Below are positions 1-11,011 of a stretch of 64,000 nt of DNA, in pieces. A model generated the notes under the pieces. That model made no database searches. It was not told where the DNA came from and saw only the letters and a program-made list of their open reading frames with translations. Within the stretch, counting starts at the first letter, position 1. The number at the start of each line of letters is the position of its first letter. Origin of the DNA: Isoetes taiwanensis (lineage: Eukaryota > Streptophyta > Lycopodiopsida > Isoetales > Isoetaceae); the NCBI GenBank assembly GCA_021234155.1, contig JAJEKV010000003.1, positions 10,914,413 to 10,978,412 of the forward strand, given 5' to 3'. Position numbers and translations under genes: made by a program.

Positions 1-1985
1 GTTTTTGCTGCAAGGCTTGTTCAATGCCAATAACTGGCTCTCAGGTATGGTTTCGTATGCTAGTTTCTCTTTGATATTATTTAAATGGTGGGTTATTTGA
101 GAGCAGGTTAACAGTATACTTCTGTTTTTGCAGTTTGCTTTATCAGGACATGACCATTATCACCGAGAATGTTATAAAGATCTTTTCCATCCAAAATGTG
201 AAGTCTGTTTTAAATTTGTGAGTCCCGAACCTCTCATATTCCAACATAGACATAACGTGCATTAATAAGAGACCTGAAAATGTGCCTCAAATGATTTGCA
301 TCCTTATTAGAGTAGGAACCTGAACAAGAAATAGCTTAAGTGCAATAACGAAATCAGAATTGGCAAAAGAAGCTGGGCACATTATCAGATATCCCCAACC
401 TCATTTGTCATTTTAAATTATCGGGACAGAGATTGATCCTTATTAGTATAGATTCTCTGGTTATTAGTTGCATCCGTATTAGACTGATCAAGGAAGCTAC
501 CACAGAATAAACTCAAACTCAATCAGAATTGATGTATAAATTGGGCACTTTGCAGATACCACCAAATTCTGCTGGTCTAATAGAATATCGGGCACATCCC
601 TTTTGGGGACAGAAATACTGTCCTGTACATGAGAATGACGGCACGCCTAGATGTTGCAGCTGTGAACGAGTAGAGGTAAAGAATAAGGTTTTGCTTGCAA
701 TAAAAATGTTAACTGTGTTGCAAAAAATATGGTCGGGTTTGTTTTCTCGTTAAGAGTTTTGTCAAAAATAAATAATTTAAAGAAAATGACAAGGACAACT
801 AAAATATCTCAAAACTCGAATTAAATGAAAAGCAAGTCTTTCTATTGCTGATTTCAATCATGTTTGCAGGCACGGAATCTGCCATATGTAAATTTAGGTG
901 ATGGACGAAAAATATGTCTGGAATGCTTGGATTCAGCAGTGATGGATACACACGAATGTCAGCCACTTTACCATGAAATTTTAGACTTCTACGAGGGCAT
1001 GAACATGAAAATTAAACAGTCTGTTCCTATGCTTCTTGTCGAGAGACAAGCTTTGAATGAAGCTCGTGAACATGAAAAAGATGTAAGCAAACACTTAAAT
1101 AATGCATTATTCTCTCATAAACCCTGTAAAAATAGGTATGGTTTTACCAATTGCTTGCTATTCTTATTGTACTGTGTTATAGGGTTATCATCACATGCCA
1201 GAAACACGTGGGCTCTGTCTATCAGAAGAGCAAACTGTTAGCAGTGTAAGAACTCCAAAAACCACTTGAAATATAATAATCATCGAGTGATAACTAGTTT
1301 TAAATTAATTAAGAACTTTTGCAGGTTTACAGAAAACCAAAATCTTCTAAACACAACACAGTTATAGTAAGAACGGAATCAAAAAGGCTAACACGGCATT
1401 GTGAGGTCACCGCCATACTTGTCTTATATGGTCTGCCTAGGTATGCTGTTGCTCTTGTTTACAAGAAATGCATAGAGAAAGTTATTTGAGAAAAGTCATA
1501 TCTATATCTGCAGACTATTAACTGGATCGATCCTTGCTCATGAGCTAATGCATGCCTGGCTACGTCTCAATGGTACCATAAATTTCCAAGCAATCTCATA
1601 TTTTTATACAATATTTATGGAAAACTGTTATCTATAGTCTGATTGTTAATTCTCCTTTCATTTTGTTAAAAAAAGGATTTAGTGATACGCTGATTCATGA
1701 CATGCAGGTTTTCCACACCACTTACCCTCGTCCGTTGAAGAAGGCATTTGTCAAGTAATGGCACATATGTGGCTGGAAACACAAATTGGTAACAGCTCCA
1801 GTGGAAAGTCAAAGCCTGTAGGAATTAAGAATAATAGATTTCAAGAGTTTTTCCTACATCAAATAGCAATGGATACGTCCCCAGCCTATGGTGATGGGTT
1901 TAGACTTGGACACCAATCGGTTGTGCAATATGGACTCAGCAGAACATTAGACCACATTCGGTTAACAGGATCATTTCCCGTTTAA
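1..1985 (+). CDS. DA1-like: DA1-like LIM-domain zinc peptidase, 3' part (5' end outside window)
   Basis: Eight exons can be read with GT-AG borders and consistent phase: 1-44 (partial), 134-217, 556-675, 870-1082, 1183-1245, 1325-1440, 1514-1572 and 1708-1985, giving about 324 residues and a stop at 1983-1985. The product follows plant DA1/DAR proteins closely: the end of the LIM domain (Cys pairs in exons 1-2, HPKCEVC), the LIM-like region ([31 protein letters not shown]), then the peptidase domain with HELMH at 1539-1553 and a downstream glutamate in EEGICQ. The C-terminus [14 protein letters not shown] is typical of the family. DA1 proteins are ubiquitin-activated peptidases that limit the duration of cell proliferation in organs; this role is family knowledge, not shown here. 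The N-terminal UIMs and the first half of the LIM domain, roughly 200 residues, lie upstream of the window. No frameshift or stop is seen in the spliced frame. DA1 versus a DA1-related paralogue cannot be decided. Confidence 0.93.
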
Positions 1986-2114
1986 CAGAACTACAACATC
2001 CAAAATAGCATCAATGCCTCATTTGCAGATAACATGGAAGTTTCGACACAAAAGGCACCCCAAGCCAATAAAGCGTGCAGGATTTTCCTGCGGATTACAA
2101 AGTACAGGCGCATC

Positions 2115-2275
2115 TGTATCTCTACAATTGACCACATACCGTAAGAGGAAAAAAATGTAACTTATTGAAGTGTATACCACAGTTTACAGCAAGGAGTATG
2201 TGTATCTACAATTGGCCACATGCCACAAAAGATAAAGTATGTAACTTATTGAGTGTATAGCACAGTTTACAGCAA
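2115..2275. repeat. Degenerate direct repeat downstream of the DA1-like gene
   Basis: Two imperfect copies of about 78 bp (about 2115-2193 and 2200-2275) share TGTATCTACAATTG, GTAACTTATTGA and CACAGTTTACAGCAA. A weaker third trace follows to about 2400. They lie beyond the DA1-like stop codon, either in its 3' UTR or just past it. No coding signal is seen between 1986 and 2898. Confidence 0.6.
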
Positions 2276-2898
2276 TTGTGCCATAACATAGCAGGAAATA
2301 GTGTTATCTTATTGACGTTTACACCAGCAATTGTGTATCAGTAAAGAAAGTGGTGTATTTTTGGAAGTGCATAGGCCCACTACACAGTATACAGCAAAAA
2401 AGACTCATCAAAAGAGAGGTGCACCTTTGGATTACCAAATATAGCAACAGGGAAAAGGAACAAATAGAACCTTATCTACTGATGTGCATCCTACACAATT
2501 GACAGCAAAAGAATGGCGGGAAGTTATAACAAATACGGAAATGATGCATCAAATTCTTATAACAAATTACTTTTTTATTTACTGTCTTCCAATAAATCAT
2601 AGAACATCTATAATCCGTCTGGAACAGTCACCACTTCTATCTTCACAGAATAGAAGAAAAGCAAGATCTCCTAAAACTATTACACTAAGAAACAGTTACC
2701 ACTTTATCCTCTTTCTATACAATAAACAACTCTCAAAAACTATTACAAGACCCTTAGTTATGTTCTTCCCCATACAATCCGGAGAAACAATACCACTTTC
2801 CATTCATTTCAAAACAAGGCAGCCGCCATCAGAGAGAAAAATTAAATGGAAAGGTGGTGTTCAAAAACACCAATTTTTTTAAGAAACAAAGCAAAGAC

Positions 2899-3258
<360 letters not shown>

Positions 3259-3297
3259 TCAACAGAAGGCGGATGCTCTGCCTCGATCTGGTCCTCG

Positions 3298-3305
3298 TAT
3301 TTAAA
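3298..3305 (-). promoter_or_regulatory. TATA box of the H4 gene
   Basis: On the minus strand this reads TTTAAATA, 88 bp upstream of the H4 start codon. It predicts a transcription start near 3266-3273 and a 5' UTR of about 55-65 nt, normal for a plant H4 gene. Confidence 0.7.
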
Positions 3306-3390
3306 CGCAGGTAGTTTTGAAATTAGGTTCTGGGAGGGAAGCCATCTTAACCCTCGATCTTCATCCAACGGCTCTTGTCTTTTCCCCATA

Positions 3391-3408
3391 CTCGGATCGC
3401 TGACGTGT
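3391..3408 (-). promoter_or_regulatory. Plant histone type I element (hexamer plus reversed octamer)
   Basis: The minus strand reads ACACGTCAGCGATCCGAG. The established plant H3/H4 type I element is CCACGTCANCGATCCGCG, so only positions 1 and 17 differ. It contains the ACGTCA hexamer and most of the reverse octamer, and lies about 90 bp upstream of the TATA box. Such elements drive S-phase and meristem expression of plant histone genes. A sequence matching the mitotic MSA core (TCCAACGGCT, 3364-3373, plus strand) lies between the two, but that match is short. Confidence 0.8.
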
Positions 3409-4034
3409 ACCATATGTGTTTTTTGATTTCGTTGCTTTAAGAAAGCACATTTGGTCAAAGTTGGACCTTTTCTCGAAATTACAGTGTCTTAAATCAAAGC
3501 CCTCCTTCCCTTTGATTGAACGTCAAGGAAAGTTGGTTAATATTCTTGCTTATTGGCCAATGAATGGCTGCCATGTGGCAACCATTCTATCCCAGAATGA
3601 CAAATGGCTTTGCCATTCTTAGGTGACCTGATGTAACCAGTTACAAATGACTTACACACGAATTTACAAATTTACAGACAAATGACTTTCAAAGTTACAA
3701 ACAAGTTCCAGACGAATTTCAGAGTTACACAAAATTTACACAATCTGTCAGACGAATTTCAGAGTTACACAAAATTTACACAATCTGTTGTTTCAGACCT
3801 GCAACTATTTATAACAGTTATTACATCACTTGTGACAGTATTCAGTTGCATTATATTCACATTCAAAATTCCATCATTTGTACACTATTAATGCTGTTAC
3901 ACAGTAAGAAAATTCCCTCATTTGTATTCCAGGATCTTTTACATGTACCTGTACATGCAAGATAAAATATAAATTAGATAGAACAGATCATCTTGATGAA
4001 ACGAATGCAAATACTGAAATCAAATAATACCATA
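3409..4034. other. Intergenic spacer with no recognisable gene
   Basis: AT-rich sequence between the H4 promoter and the recombinase pseudogene. The only structure seen is the tandem duplication at 3709-3788. Short ORFs here lack family resemblance. Confidence 0.5.
3709..3788. repeat. Perfect 40-bp tandem duplication
   Basis: Two adjacent identical 40-bp copies (3709-3748 and 3749-3788), each starting CAGACGAATTTCAGAG and ending CACAATCTGT. No difference is seen between them, so the duplication is recent or under conversion. Confidence 0.95.
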
Positions 4035-6278
4035 TCAGTGGAAATTGAAAGTAAAAGAACAATTGTTGTAGACAGTTCTGCTTCGTTTTTCTGCCTCTAC
4101 ACAAATCTTCTCTAAAACATCATCATCGGGCCAGATTATTTTATTTAACAACTTACCGTCACGATCATCTATTGCAAGAATATAAAATGGTACCTGTTAA
4201 TTTTTGCAAGTAAACAGATCACAAGAAGATAAATAAGATAAAAGACTACCTGTTTTTTTTTGGAAGACCATTACCATCGCCAACAGTTGGACTATGACTT
4301 ACGTTTTGAAGCGCATTATCAATGGCACTGCTTGGACCAGCACTTCCATAGCTGCTATGATTAGTGACAGAATTTTGCATTGAAGGAAAACGATGAAATT
4401 AGTAATTTACCTATTTTAACATTATCAACATTATCAACGATGAAAATTTACCTATTTTAACATTATCAACAGCGCTCGTAGCACCACCAATGCTTGGACC
4501 ATTACTCACACAGCTGGTAGGATTAATGGCAGGATTTTGTACCTGTATTAATGCATCTTCATAGCGCAATGTACCTCCAGAAGCTATAGCCATGGCAGCA
4601 ACAACTCTGACATCCCCACTTTGGTCATACCTTTTGTACGCATCTATGCTCTTATGCCCTGTTATTTCCATCCCAACATCTTCTGGAACACCTGCAGCCT
4701 GCAATCAAGTGATGGATGATGCTCGACAAGACTTATTGTCATAATCACCACCTAATCCAGCATTTGTAGCCATTTGCTTGAGCCATTTCCGCATTGTCCC
4801 TTCAGAAGAATGACTTGTACTATACCACACATGAGATATGTGCCTGTTAATTGGTTGCGAAAAGACATACCTGCCACCAAACTCATCGTCCACCTCATAG
4901 AGCGCTAAATGGCTCAAAAGGCATTCCCAAGTAGAAAGCACATCAGCTTCCTCGCATTTTACAGTAGCCCTAAAATCCTCTGCTTTGTAGTGATTCTCAT
5001 CAACATGATGATTCTTACTGATGGTCTTGGAAAACGCAAGATGCTTACCAAAAACATCTTCATCAAACCAAAACATGATATCCCGTAACTTCGCTAACTC
5101 ACTTCCACCTCGCACAAGGAACCTAGTCATACAATAATAGCCAAATCGCCTTTGCAAACCATATGGCGTATTAATCTGATGTGCACCATGAGCTAAAATC
5201 TTCGCCTCATCTGCTGCACTAGGAATTCTAGATTTCTTACGCTGATTTACCTTTCCAGCCTTACCGGAGCTCTGCATTGCTACTTCTAGATTGATTACAG
5301 CTTGGAGAAAAAATGGATGGGTCATGATGTCAAACGCCGCCTCTGGATTACTTGATTGAGCCGACCTACGATTTCTCTCCATTCGAATCATCCGGTTGAA
5401 GCATAAAAACAAACATCAAATTAGAATAAATACAAGAATAAAAACACTAAAAACAGAAACATAACAAAAAAGATACAAAGAAAGTACCCTTATACATTTC
5501 TGGAGGAAATAGAGTTCCATCAAGTCGCTGAACCTGCAGAATGAATGTCTCGAGCATGCCTGCAATTGTTTCAAATCTAGAGCTTCAACTGGAATATCTA
5601 TCTATGCCTCCAAGCATCAAATCTGCGTCTTGCCCATCCATCCTTCTCTTCAGAATTATTGTCACCGCCTTTGGCAATAAGTTTCTGAATTTCATCATCA
5701 ATTTCCAGCAAAGGACCACATTTAAGAATTGTTTTTGCATGAGGACGTTTTTTTCTTATTGCAGGGCCTGCTTTAACTATTGCACCAGCAGGTGGACCAG
5801 TAGCAGATGGACCAGTACCAGGCAAAGGCAGCAAATCTACTATCTCATCCTTCTTAGCAACTGAATTTACTACTATCTGATCTTCTCTAGCAAGCAAATC
5901 TACTATTGTCTCCTCCTCCCTGTCAGGAGTTGCAAGCTGTGAAACATTTAGGGAAAAACTAGGAGTAGCAGCACCAACAAATTTTTCTGCAATATTATTG
6001 CCAGCTCCAACATTCTCACAATCATCATGCTGGCTAAGAACATAACTAGAGGCAGGCATAGATGAAATTTCTCCAACAGTACTGATAGTGCTAACAACAT
6101 TACTTGAAATTTCTCTCAATGGAAATGATGCACCTAAAAAAATAAAAGCACCTAAATCGAAAGAACCTAAATAAAAGCACCTAAATCAAAGAAACTTACC
6201 TCTACTTCTACCGCGGCCTCTACCACGACATGCAAGATCCCCCCGGCCACCACAGTTTCCACGAGCTTGTTGAAGCAT
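4035..6278 (-). pseudogene. Crypton-like (DUF3504-type) tyrosine recombinase gene, disrupted
   Basis: Exon 1 (6278-6200) starts with ATG and encodes an RG-rich N-terminus (RGRGRGRSRG) ending at a GTAAGT donor. Exon 2 starts at 6133 after an AG and keeps the frame. It ends in RRRFDAW, where a TAG and at least two frame changes follow around 5540-5600; resemblance then resumes (GMLETFILQVQRLDGTLFPP) up to a donor at 5487. The recombinase core is at 5412-4411: RGGSELAKLRD (first catalytic Arg), CRASSIT (second Arg; the usual His before it is Lys), GHKSIDAYKRY (His and Tyr nucleophile). An in-frame TGA at 4707-4705 splits the core between the last two boxes, most simply a CGA to TGA change. C-terminal exons at about 4391-4250 and 4193-4035 stay open. 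Families with this domain are Crypton transposon integrases and host proteins derived from them. Assignment is from motif order, not a search. Confidence 0.62.
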
Positions 6279-6737
6279 ATTCTGATTTAATAATAATAGC
6301 AAATTTAAGAAAACAAATAGTAGATTTAACAGATTTAGGAACTAAAGCACATTGATTACAAAGATTTAGACGTAGGAACTAGACTTAGAAACTAGAATTT
6401 ACTGTCAGATTTAGAAACTACAGCAGATTTATGAAAGAAACTACAAGCTTACCAAATTCTATACAAGCTTCTTATAGGCCATTTTTTATTGTGAATGAAA
6501 AAGAATGTAACTAGCTTCTTAGTTTGTCTTGGTTTTCAGAAAGAATCTGATCCTTGGCAAATTTATCATTGTTCTTCGAATTTGAAAGGCTTTCCTATTG
6601 CCCCCTTGAGAACTCAATTTTGGAATCGGAAGTCATGATGAGATTTATGAAAGAAACTACAGGGAAATTTAAGAAACTAGAACGAAATTACTACAAAGAA
6701 ACTAGGGAAAAATTTTACAGGAAAACTCGAGAATACT
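6279..6737. other. Spacer upstream of the recombinase pseudogene
   Basis: AT-rich sequence rich in short GATTTA/AGAAACTA repeats. A 61-codon ORF at 6554-6739 is low-complexity (K, E, R, Y) and resembles no family, so it is not called. Confidence 0.4.
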
Positions 6738-6880
6738 GAGGATTGAGCAGGCTAATACCTCCAGCTCCAAGAATACTTGCTGAAACTCCAAGAATGTTGA
6801 GGATTCAGTGGCCTACTACCTCCAGAACAAGAATACTGCAAGGATACTCGCTGAAACTCCAAGATACTAAGGATTCAGGG
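6738..6880. repeat. Short degenerate tandem repeat, about 61-70 bp unit
   Basis: Copies begin at 6738 and 6799, with a third start at 6869. Shared parts are GAGGATT-AG, TACCTCCAG, AAGAATACT and GCTGAAACTCCAAGA. No coding function is evident. Confidence 0.6.
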
Positions 6881-7095
6881 CTTTAAGAACACGAAATGAA
6901 GAAGGCTCTACAAATCGGCCAGCTATCCAAGAATCTATCAAGAACTATCAAGAACTCCTCAAAATTATGTTGCACCATTTCGCCATAGTTGCACCACCTG
7001 CGCCATGGCCGGATCTGGTCTATTTAGGCGCCATACCTGCGCCAAAACCTCGCTGCCAAGACTCCGCTTCCTCTGTTCTTTCTTTCCTTGACGTC

Positions 7096-7230
7096 GTGGA
7101 ATGGAAAAAGGTCGCCCATTCCTGACGTGGAAGGGTTAGTTGGCTACCGCCAGCAGCAGGAAGCGCCTGTTGCTGGCGGTAGCCAGCTGGCCCTTCCACG
7201 TCAGGAATGGGCTCCCTTTTCCCATTCCAC
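7096..7230. repeat. 135-bp foldback with 65-bp arms (hairpin or MITE-like)
   Basis: The left arm 7096-7160 and right arm 7166-7230 are reverse complements over 65 bp with seven differences, separated by a 5-base loop. In plus-strand RNA four of the seven differences become G-U pairs, so 62 of 65 positions pair. Three are C-to-T changes in the left arm, which also fits decay of methylated C. The hairpin lies upstream of the pogo-like transposase relic. It could be a foldback transposon, the template of a small-RNA hairpin, or an element end. No clear target-site duplication is seen. Confidence 0.85.
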
Positions 7231-7444
7231 ATCACATCGGCTCAAATTGGCTCGGGATCTGCAGATGAAATATAGGGTATGGTTGCCCGCCACCGCGGAC
7301 GTACCGTACCCTGTGGTACCAAAAGCCACCTCTGCGCCATCCCACAGTCCCCCCTGAACGCGCACCAGCGCGACTTCGTGAGCCGAGAAGCCATGGCTCC
7401 CGTGCCATATACCCACTCATAGCGCACCTGGGAACCCCCGAACA

Positions 7445-7528
7445 TGCCCATTCCGAGGCATGATTCAATGCCGGGGGCTGGAATTCGCGCGCAAATTCCA
7501 GCCTCAATGCATGCAGATGAGATGGGCA
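7445..7528. repeat. Imperfect inverted repeat around a GC-rich loop
   Basis: Stem segments TGCCCAT...GCATG...GGCTGGAATT at 7445-7486 pair imperfectly with AATTCCAGCC...GCATGC...ATGGGCA up to 7528. The CGCGCGC loop is at about 7486-7492. This is weaker than the 7096-7230 hairpin and lies between it and the transposase relic. Confidence 0.55.
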
Positions 7529-7601
7529 ATCAGTGTGATTGTGAAGGAACAAGAAGTTTGCACACAATCCCTCAGTTCCGGCTTGGGACTCAATTGGACC
7601 C

Positions 7602-8915
7602 ATGCTGTTGCCGAAGGGTGGATCAATGGTGTCCACTAGAGCTCGATCAGGGATCGATGCTACAATGCCAGGCAGCAGCAGAGCGACAGTAACAGCCAGC
7701 AAGCGAGTTTGTGCGCCTAAATCAAAGAAGAAGCCTCCTCAGACCAGCGGATCGGGAGCTACAATGACGAGGAAGCCAACAAAAAGAGGCCAATGGACGG
7801 AGGAGGAGATGCTAGACGCTCTTGATGAGGTGAGTGAATATGGTATTTCAATTAGAGAAGCCTCTAGACGATCTGGTATCCCAGAATCATCCATCAGAGA
7901 CTGGTTGTATGGCCGAATTTCGCACAAGACAGAAAGACATCCACAGATCCTAACACCGTCCCAAGAAAAGGAACTTGTGGATTGGGCCATAGGGAGGGCA
8001 GTACAGGGGATGGGCGTGACCCTGTCCTCGGTCAAGGAGCGTGCTGCAGAACTAGCCAAGGAGAACAATCCAGCATTCGAAGGCATTCCAGGTGGAAAGT
8101 GGTGGAAACTATTCAAACAGCGCCATCCTGAGATCTCCCTTAGGAGTGCAGAAACTCTAGATGTCTCACGTGCCCGGGATATGAATCAAGAAAACTTGAA
8201 TAGGTTCTACTCAGGCCTTAAAGAAATATATGATGAGTATAACTTCCCTCCTTCAAGGATCTGGAATGCAGATGAGACGGGATTCAAGCTGGGAAAGTAA
8301 AGGGCCTAAAGATAATTGCAAGGAAAGGTGAGAATAGGGTTAGGTAGCTGGTCATGAATACTAGGGAATAGGTTACAATCTTAGTGTGTGTAAATGCATA
8401 AGGGTTTAAAATACCCAGTATGTACATTTTCAAGGGAAATAGGATGAGGCAGGACAACATAGCCAGGTGTGAAGAGGGGGCAATTCAGGCTGTCCAGCAG
8501 TCAGCGTGGATGACAACTGAACTCTTTAAGTCTTGATTGTCTCACTTCCAATGTAGAGTGCTTGGAGGAGTATCACTTGAACGACCACATCTGATATTGC
8601 TTGATGGGCATGGAAGCCATGTAGAACTGGATGTCATACTGGCAGCCAAAGACATGGGAATACATTTTGCACTATTACCTGGACATAGCTGAATTGATCT
8701 CCATGTCCATGGCTGCAGGGTTAACAGTTTCGAATAGAACGGCTCATTTCATGGCTACAGGGGTATGGCCGTTCAATCCAACAAGGGTAGTGCCTGGAAA
8801 GGAAGGCAGTAGTCTTGCTCGAGAGGAAGTTTATGTGCCAGCACCACTACTTGATCAACCAGCAAATCGAGAGGAAGTTTATGTGCCCTTGTTTCGGAAA
8901 GAAAATTGGATATAA
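7602..8915 (+). pseudogene. Pogo/Tigger-like DDE transposase (HTH-psq, CENP-B HTH), decayed
   Basis: An open frame of 232 codons (7602-8300; a better start may be the Met at 7764 before TRKPTKRGQW) carries a psq-type helix-turn-helix (WTEEEMLDALDEV, SIREASRRSGIPESSIRDWL). A CENP-B-type DNA-binding region follows (GGKWWKLFKQRHPEI), and then the start of a DDE domain with WNADETGF, the first catalytic Asp. A stop follows at 8298-8300. Later pieces of the same domain appear out of frame: LILLDGHGSHV near 8591-8623 (second Asp block) and HFMATGVWPFNPTRV near 8748-8790. Two copies of REEVYVP (8820-8840 and 8869-8888) mark a 49-bp duplication in the tail. Pogo-family enzymes cut and paste DNA at TA targets. 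This copy cannot encode a full enzyme. Confidence 0.8.
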
Positions 8916-9570
8916 TTGACAAGTCTCTTGGTGGATCTAGCCTAGCCTCTCCATTCTTACTGGAAGTACTAAGAAAAATTGTTATTTTTAGCAAGAAAAC
9001 TCCTGCTATTTTTAGCACACCAGCCCAATCAAGCCTACAACCTTTCTTGCAATTTTAGCTTATTCACGTGTAACTTCCATGTCATCAAAATCTGATGTGC
9101 CTTATTTTGCACCGTTCGATCTTCTTTTTTCAGATCTAGGGCCAGGAAAATTAGATAATAGGCCAAAAAATAGGCATGGAGATGAAAGAGGCCATGAAAT
9201 AACGAAGTGCTCGGCCAAAAGTCTTTCGAGGGAAAAGAATTCTTTTTGCATTTCTTACTGTCTATGTCTATGTAATGGCTGCGATGTGGCCTCTTTATTT
9301 GGGCGCCATGACGAAGCTTTGCAATCTAAAAAGATCTTCTCTAGGTTTAAAATCATACGAGATTGCTTAAACGCTTACCCATCCCTTGTCTGAAGTAAAC
9401 TTACTACTGTTGCTCGGTCACAATGTAATTAAATTATCTGTGCCAGAAACCTGGATGTTAGTTGGGATGAATCAAGTAGCCCTAAAGGAGGGAAGCGGAT
9501 CCAAACATTTCGAACTCTTTCATGAGCTTCATGATCATGGTTCAATGTCTAGAATGGTTGGACGCTGCAC
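8916..9570. other. Region without a recognised gene
   Basis: ORFs at 9079-9393 and 9386-9598 show no family resemblance except that the end of the second runs into the PPR relic. Short TATTTTTAGCA repeats occur near 8985-9020. Confidence 0.4.
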
Positions 9571-9992
9571 AGAGATGCTATATCATGGCATGCAATGATT
9601 GTTGGCTATGCCCAAGATGGTGATGCTGAATTTGTTGTGTAGTGTTTTGAGAACATGCAACGGTCCGGCATTAAAGTGGATGCAGTAGCACCAAATCTTG
9701 TGCTGACTGGGTTTTGTCGAGTGGGGCTAGTCGAGGAAGTCATGCACCATTTTAAAACCATGAAAGATTTTCATTTTGTAGAACCCGATTATATCATGTC
9801 ACGTGTCTAGTAGATCCTCTAGGCCGTCAAGCTAATTTTGTTGAAGCAGGTGGCCTCGTGAAAGATACTTTGCAACCTGATCTCTGTTTATGGACAACTC
9901 TTCTTAGTGTTAATGCAATTGTTAATTTGGATCCTCTTAATGATGATGGTTATGTACTCATATCAAATGCATATGCCACCGCTTTGAAGATG
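9571..9992 (+). pseudogene. Pentatricopeptide-repeat (PPR, PLS-type) gene fragment
   Basis: The frame from 9571 reads RDAISWHAMIVGYAQDGDA, then a TAG, then CFENMQRSGIKVDAV and GFCRVGLVEEVMHHFKTM. Another stop and a frame change follow near 9808, and the typical tail resumes with LGRQANFVEAGGLV, PDLCLWTTLL and DDGYVLISNAYAT. This order matches the last PPR motifs before the E domain of PLS-class proteins, which act on organelle RNA. At least two stops and one frameshift make it a relic. It ends about 220 bp before the LINE insertion. Confidence 0.75.
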
Positions 9993-10212
9993 TTCATAGA
10001 GTAAGAATACTAAATCCAATAGAAACATATAACTGGAGATGAAATGTTCGATAGCAGTTGATGTAGTTTATTACATGGTGATAGCTATTGGAAAGGGCTG
10101 TGAGAAAGAGTGAAAGGGCATGAAGGGAGATATAGTTCCTTCAAAATGTCTGCACCAAATTACTACATCGCCAGTTGTGTTGAGTCAAAGTAGAATATGG
10201 AAGCACAGATAC

Positions 10213-10226
10213 AGTAGTATCGATAT
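10213..10226. repeat. Left target-site duplication of the L1 LINE
   Basis: AGTAGTATCGATAT is repeated exactly at 18128-18141, just after the poly(A) tract. Confidence 0.92.
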
Positions 10227-11011
10227 GGTCAATAGACAAGGAGTGGGGAAAATGGACGTGCGCCTATTTTCTTGCCTTTTTTGTCTTTTTCCCATATTTT
10301 CTGTTTCAAACTCTTTCTTGATCCAAGATATGGGAAAATTTGAAATTTCTGAGATTTGAGGAAGAATTTTTGTGGATCAATCTGCTGCCCTTGTAGAAGG
10401 GTAGCTTCAGTTGGATTCTTCACATTCTGTTCTTCAAATTGACTACCTTTTTCCCATACTTATGCAGCAGTATCATCCTTTCTTTCGTCTGATTCATGGA
10501 AACCTCAGTTTTCACAATTATAAGGGAGAAATCTAGAATCTCGTGTGGTTTTTTGAAGGGCTCGACCACTGATCTTTGGAATTCCTTAATCATTCATCAG
10601 TTCTTCCCGGATAATCTGTTCAGCTCTGAGTACTCTTTTGTGCCAAGCACGGTTGAATTTGAAGTTCAAATCACAAATTCGTGGCTGGAGGAATTTCTGG
10701 GTTCAAGTGCATTCGGCCCAGCAGGAAAATTTCGAGTTCATTGTGAATGGTTGGACTACATGATCTCTGTTGAAGTTTATTCACCTCAAGATCCTGCTCA
10801 ATTCGACGGAATTTCCCCCTGAAATTTCTCTGAATTGTATCATGTCTCTTCGACACTTGATTATTGCATTGTATGGCATCCATTCCTCTTTGGGTTAATT
10901 TTGCTTCATGCTTTTAGTTTCTGTCCCCTGTTTCCTGTTATCTTTTTCCCCCCTTTCCAATTGTTAAAAGTTTTGCATGATCTTTTGTTGTTTCCTCCTG
11001 AATTTTTCGCA

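Noticed and set aside
4705-4707. TGA in the recombinase as a selenocysteine or recoded codon
   Set aside because: Land plants lack the selenocysteine system, and further frame damage nearby (5540-5600) points to a pseudogene.
6554-6739. Small protein-coding gene
   Set aside because: Low-complexity K/E/R/Y sequence in repeat-rich DNA with no homologous motif.
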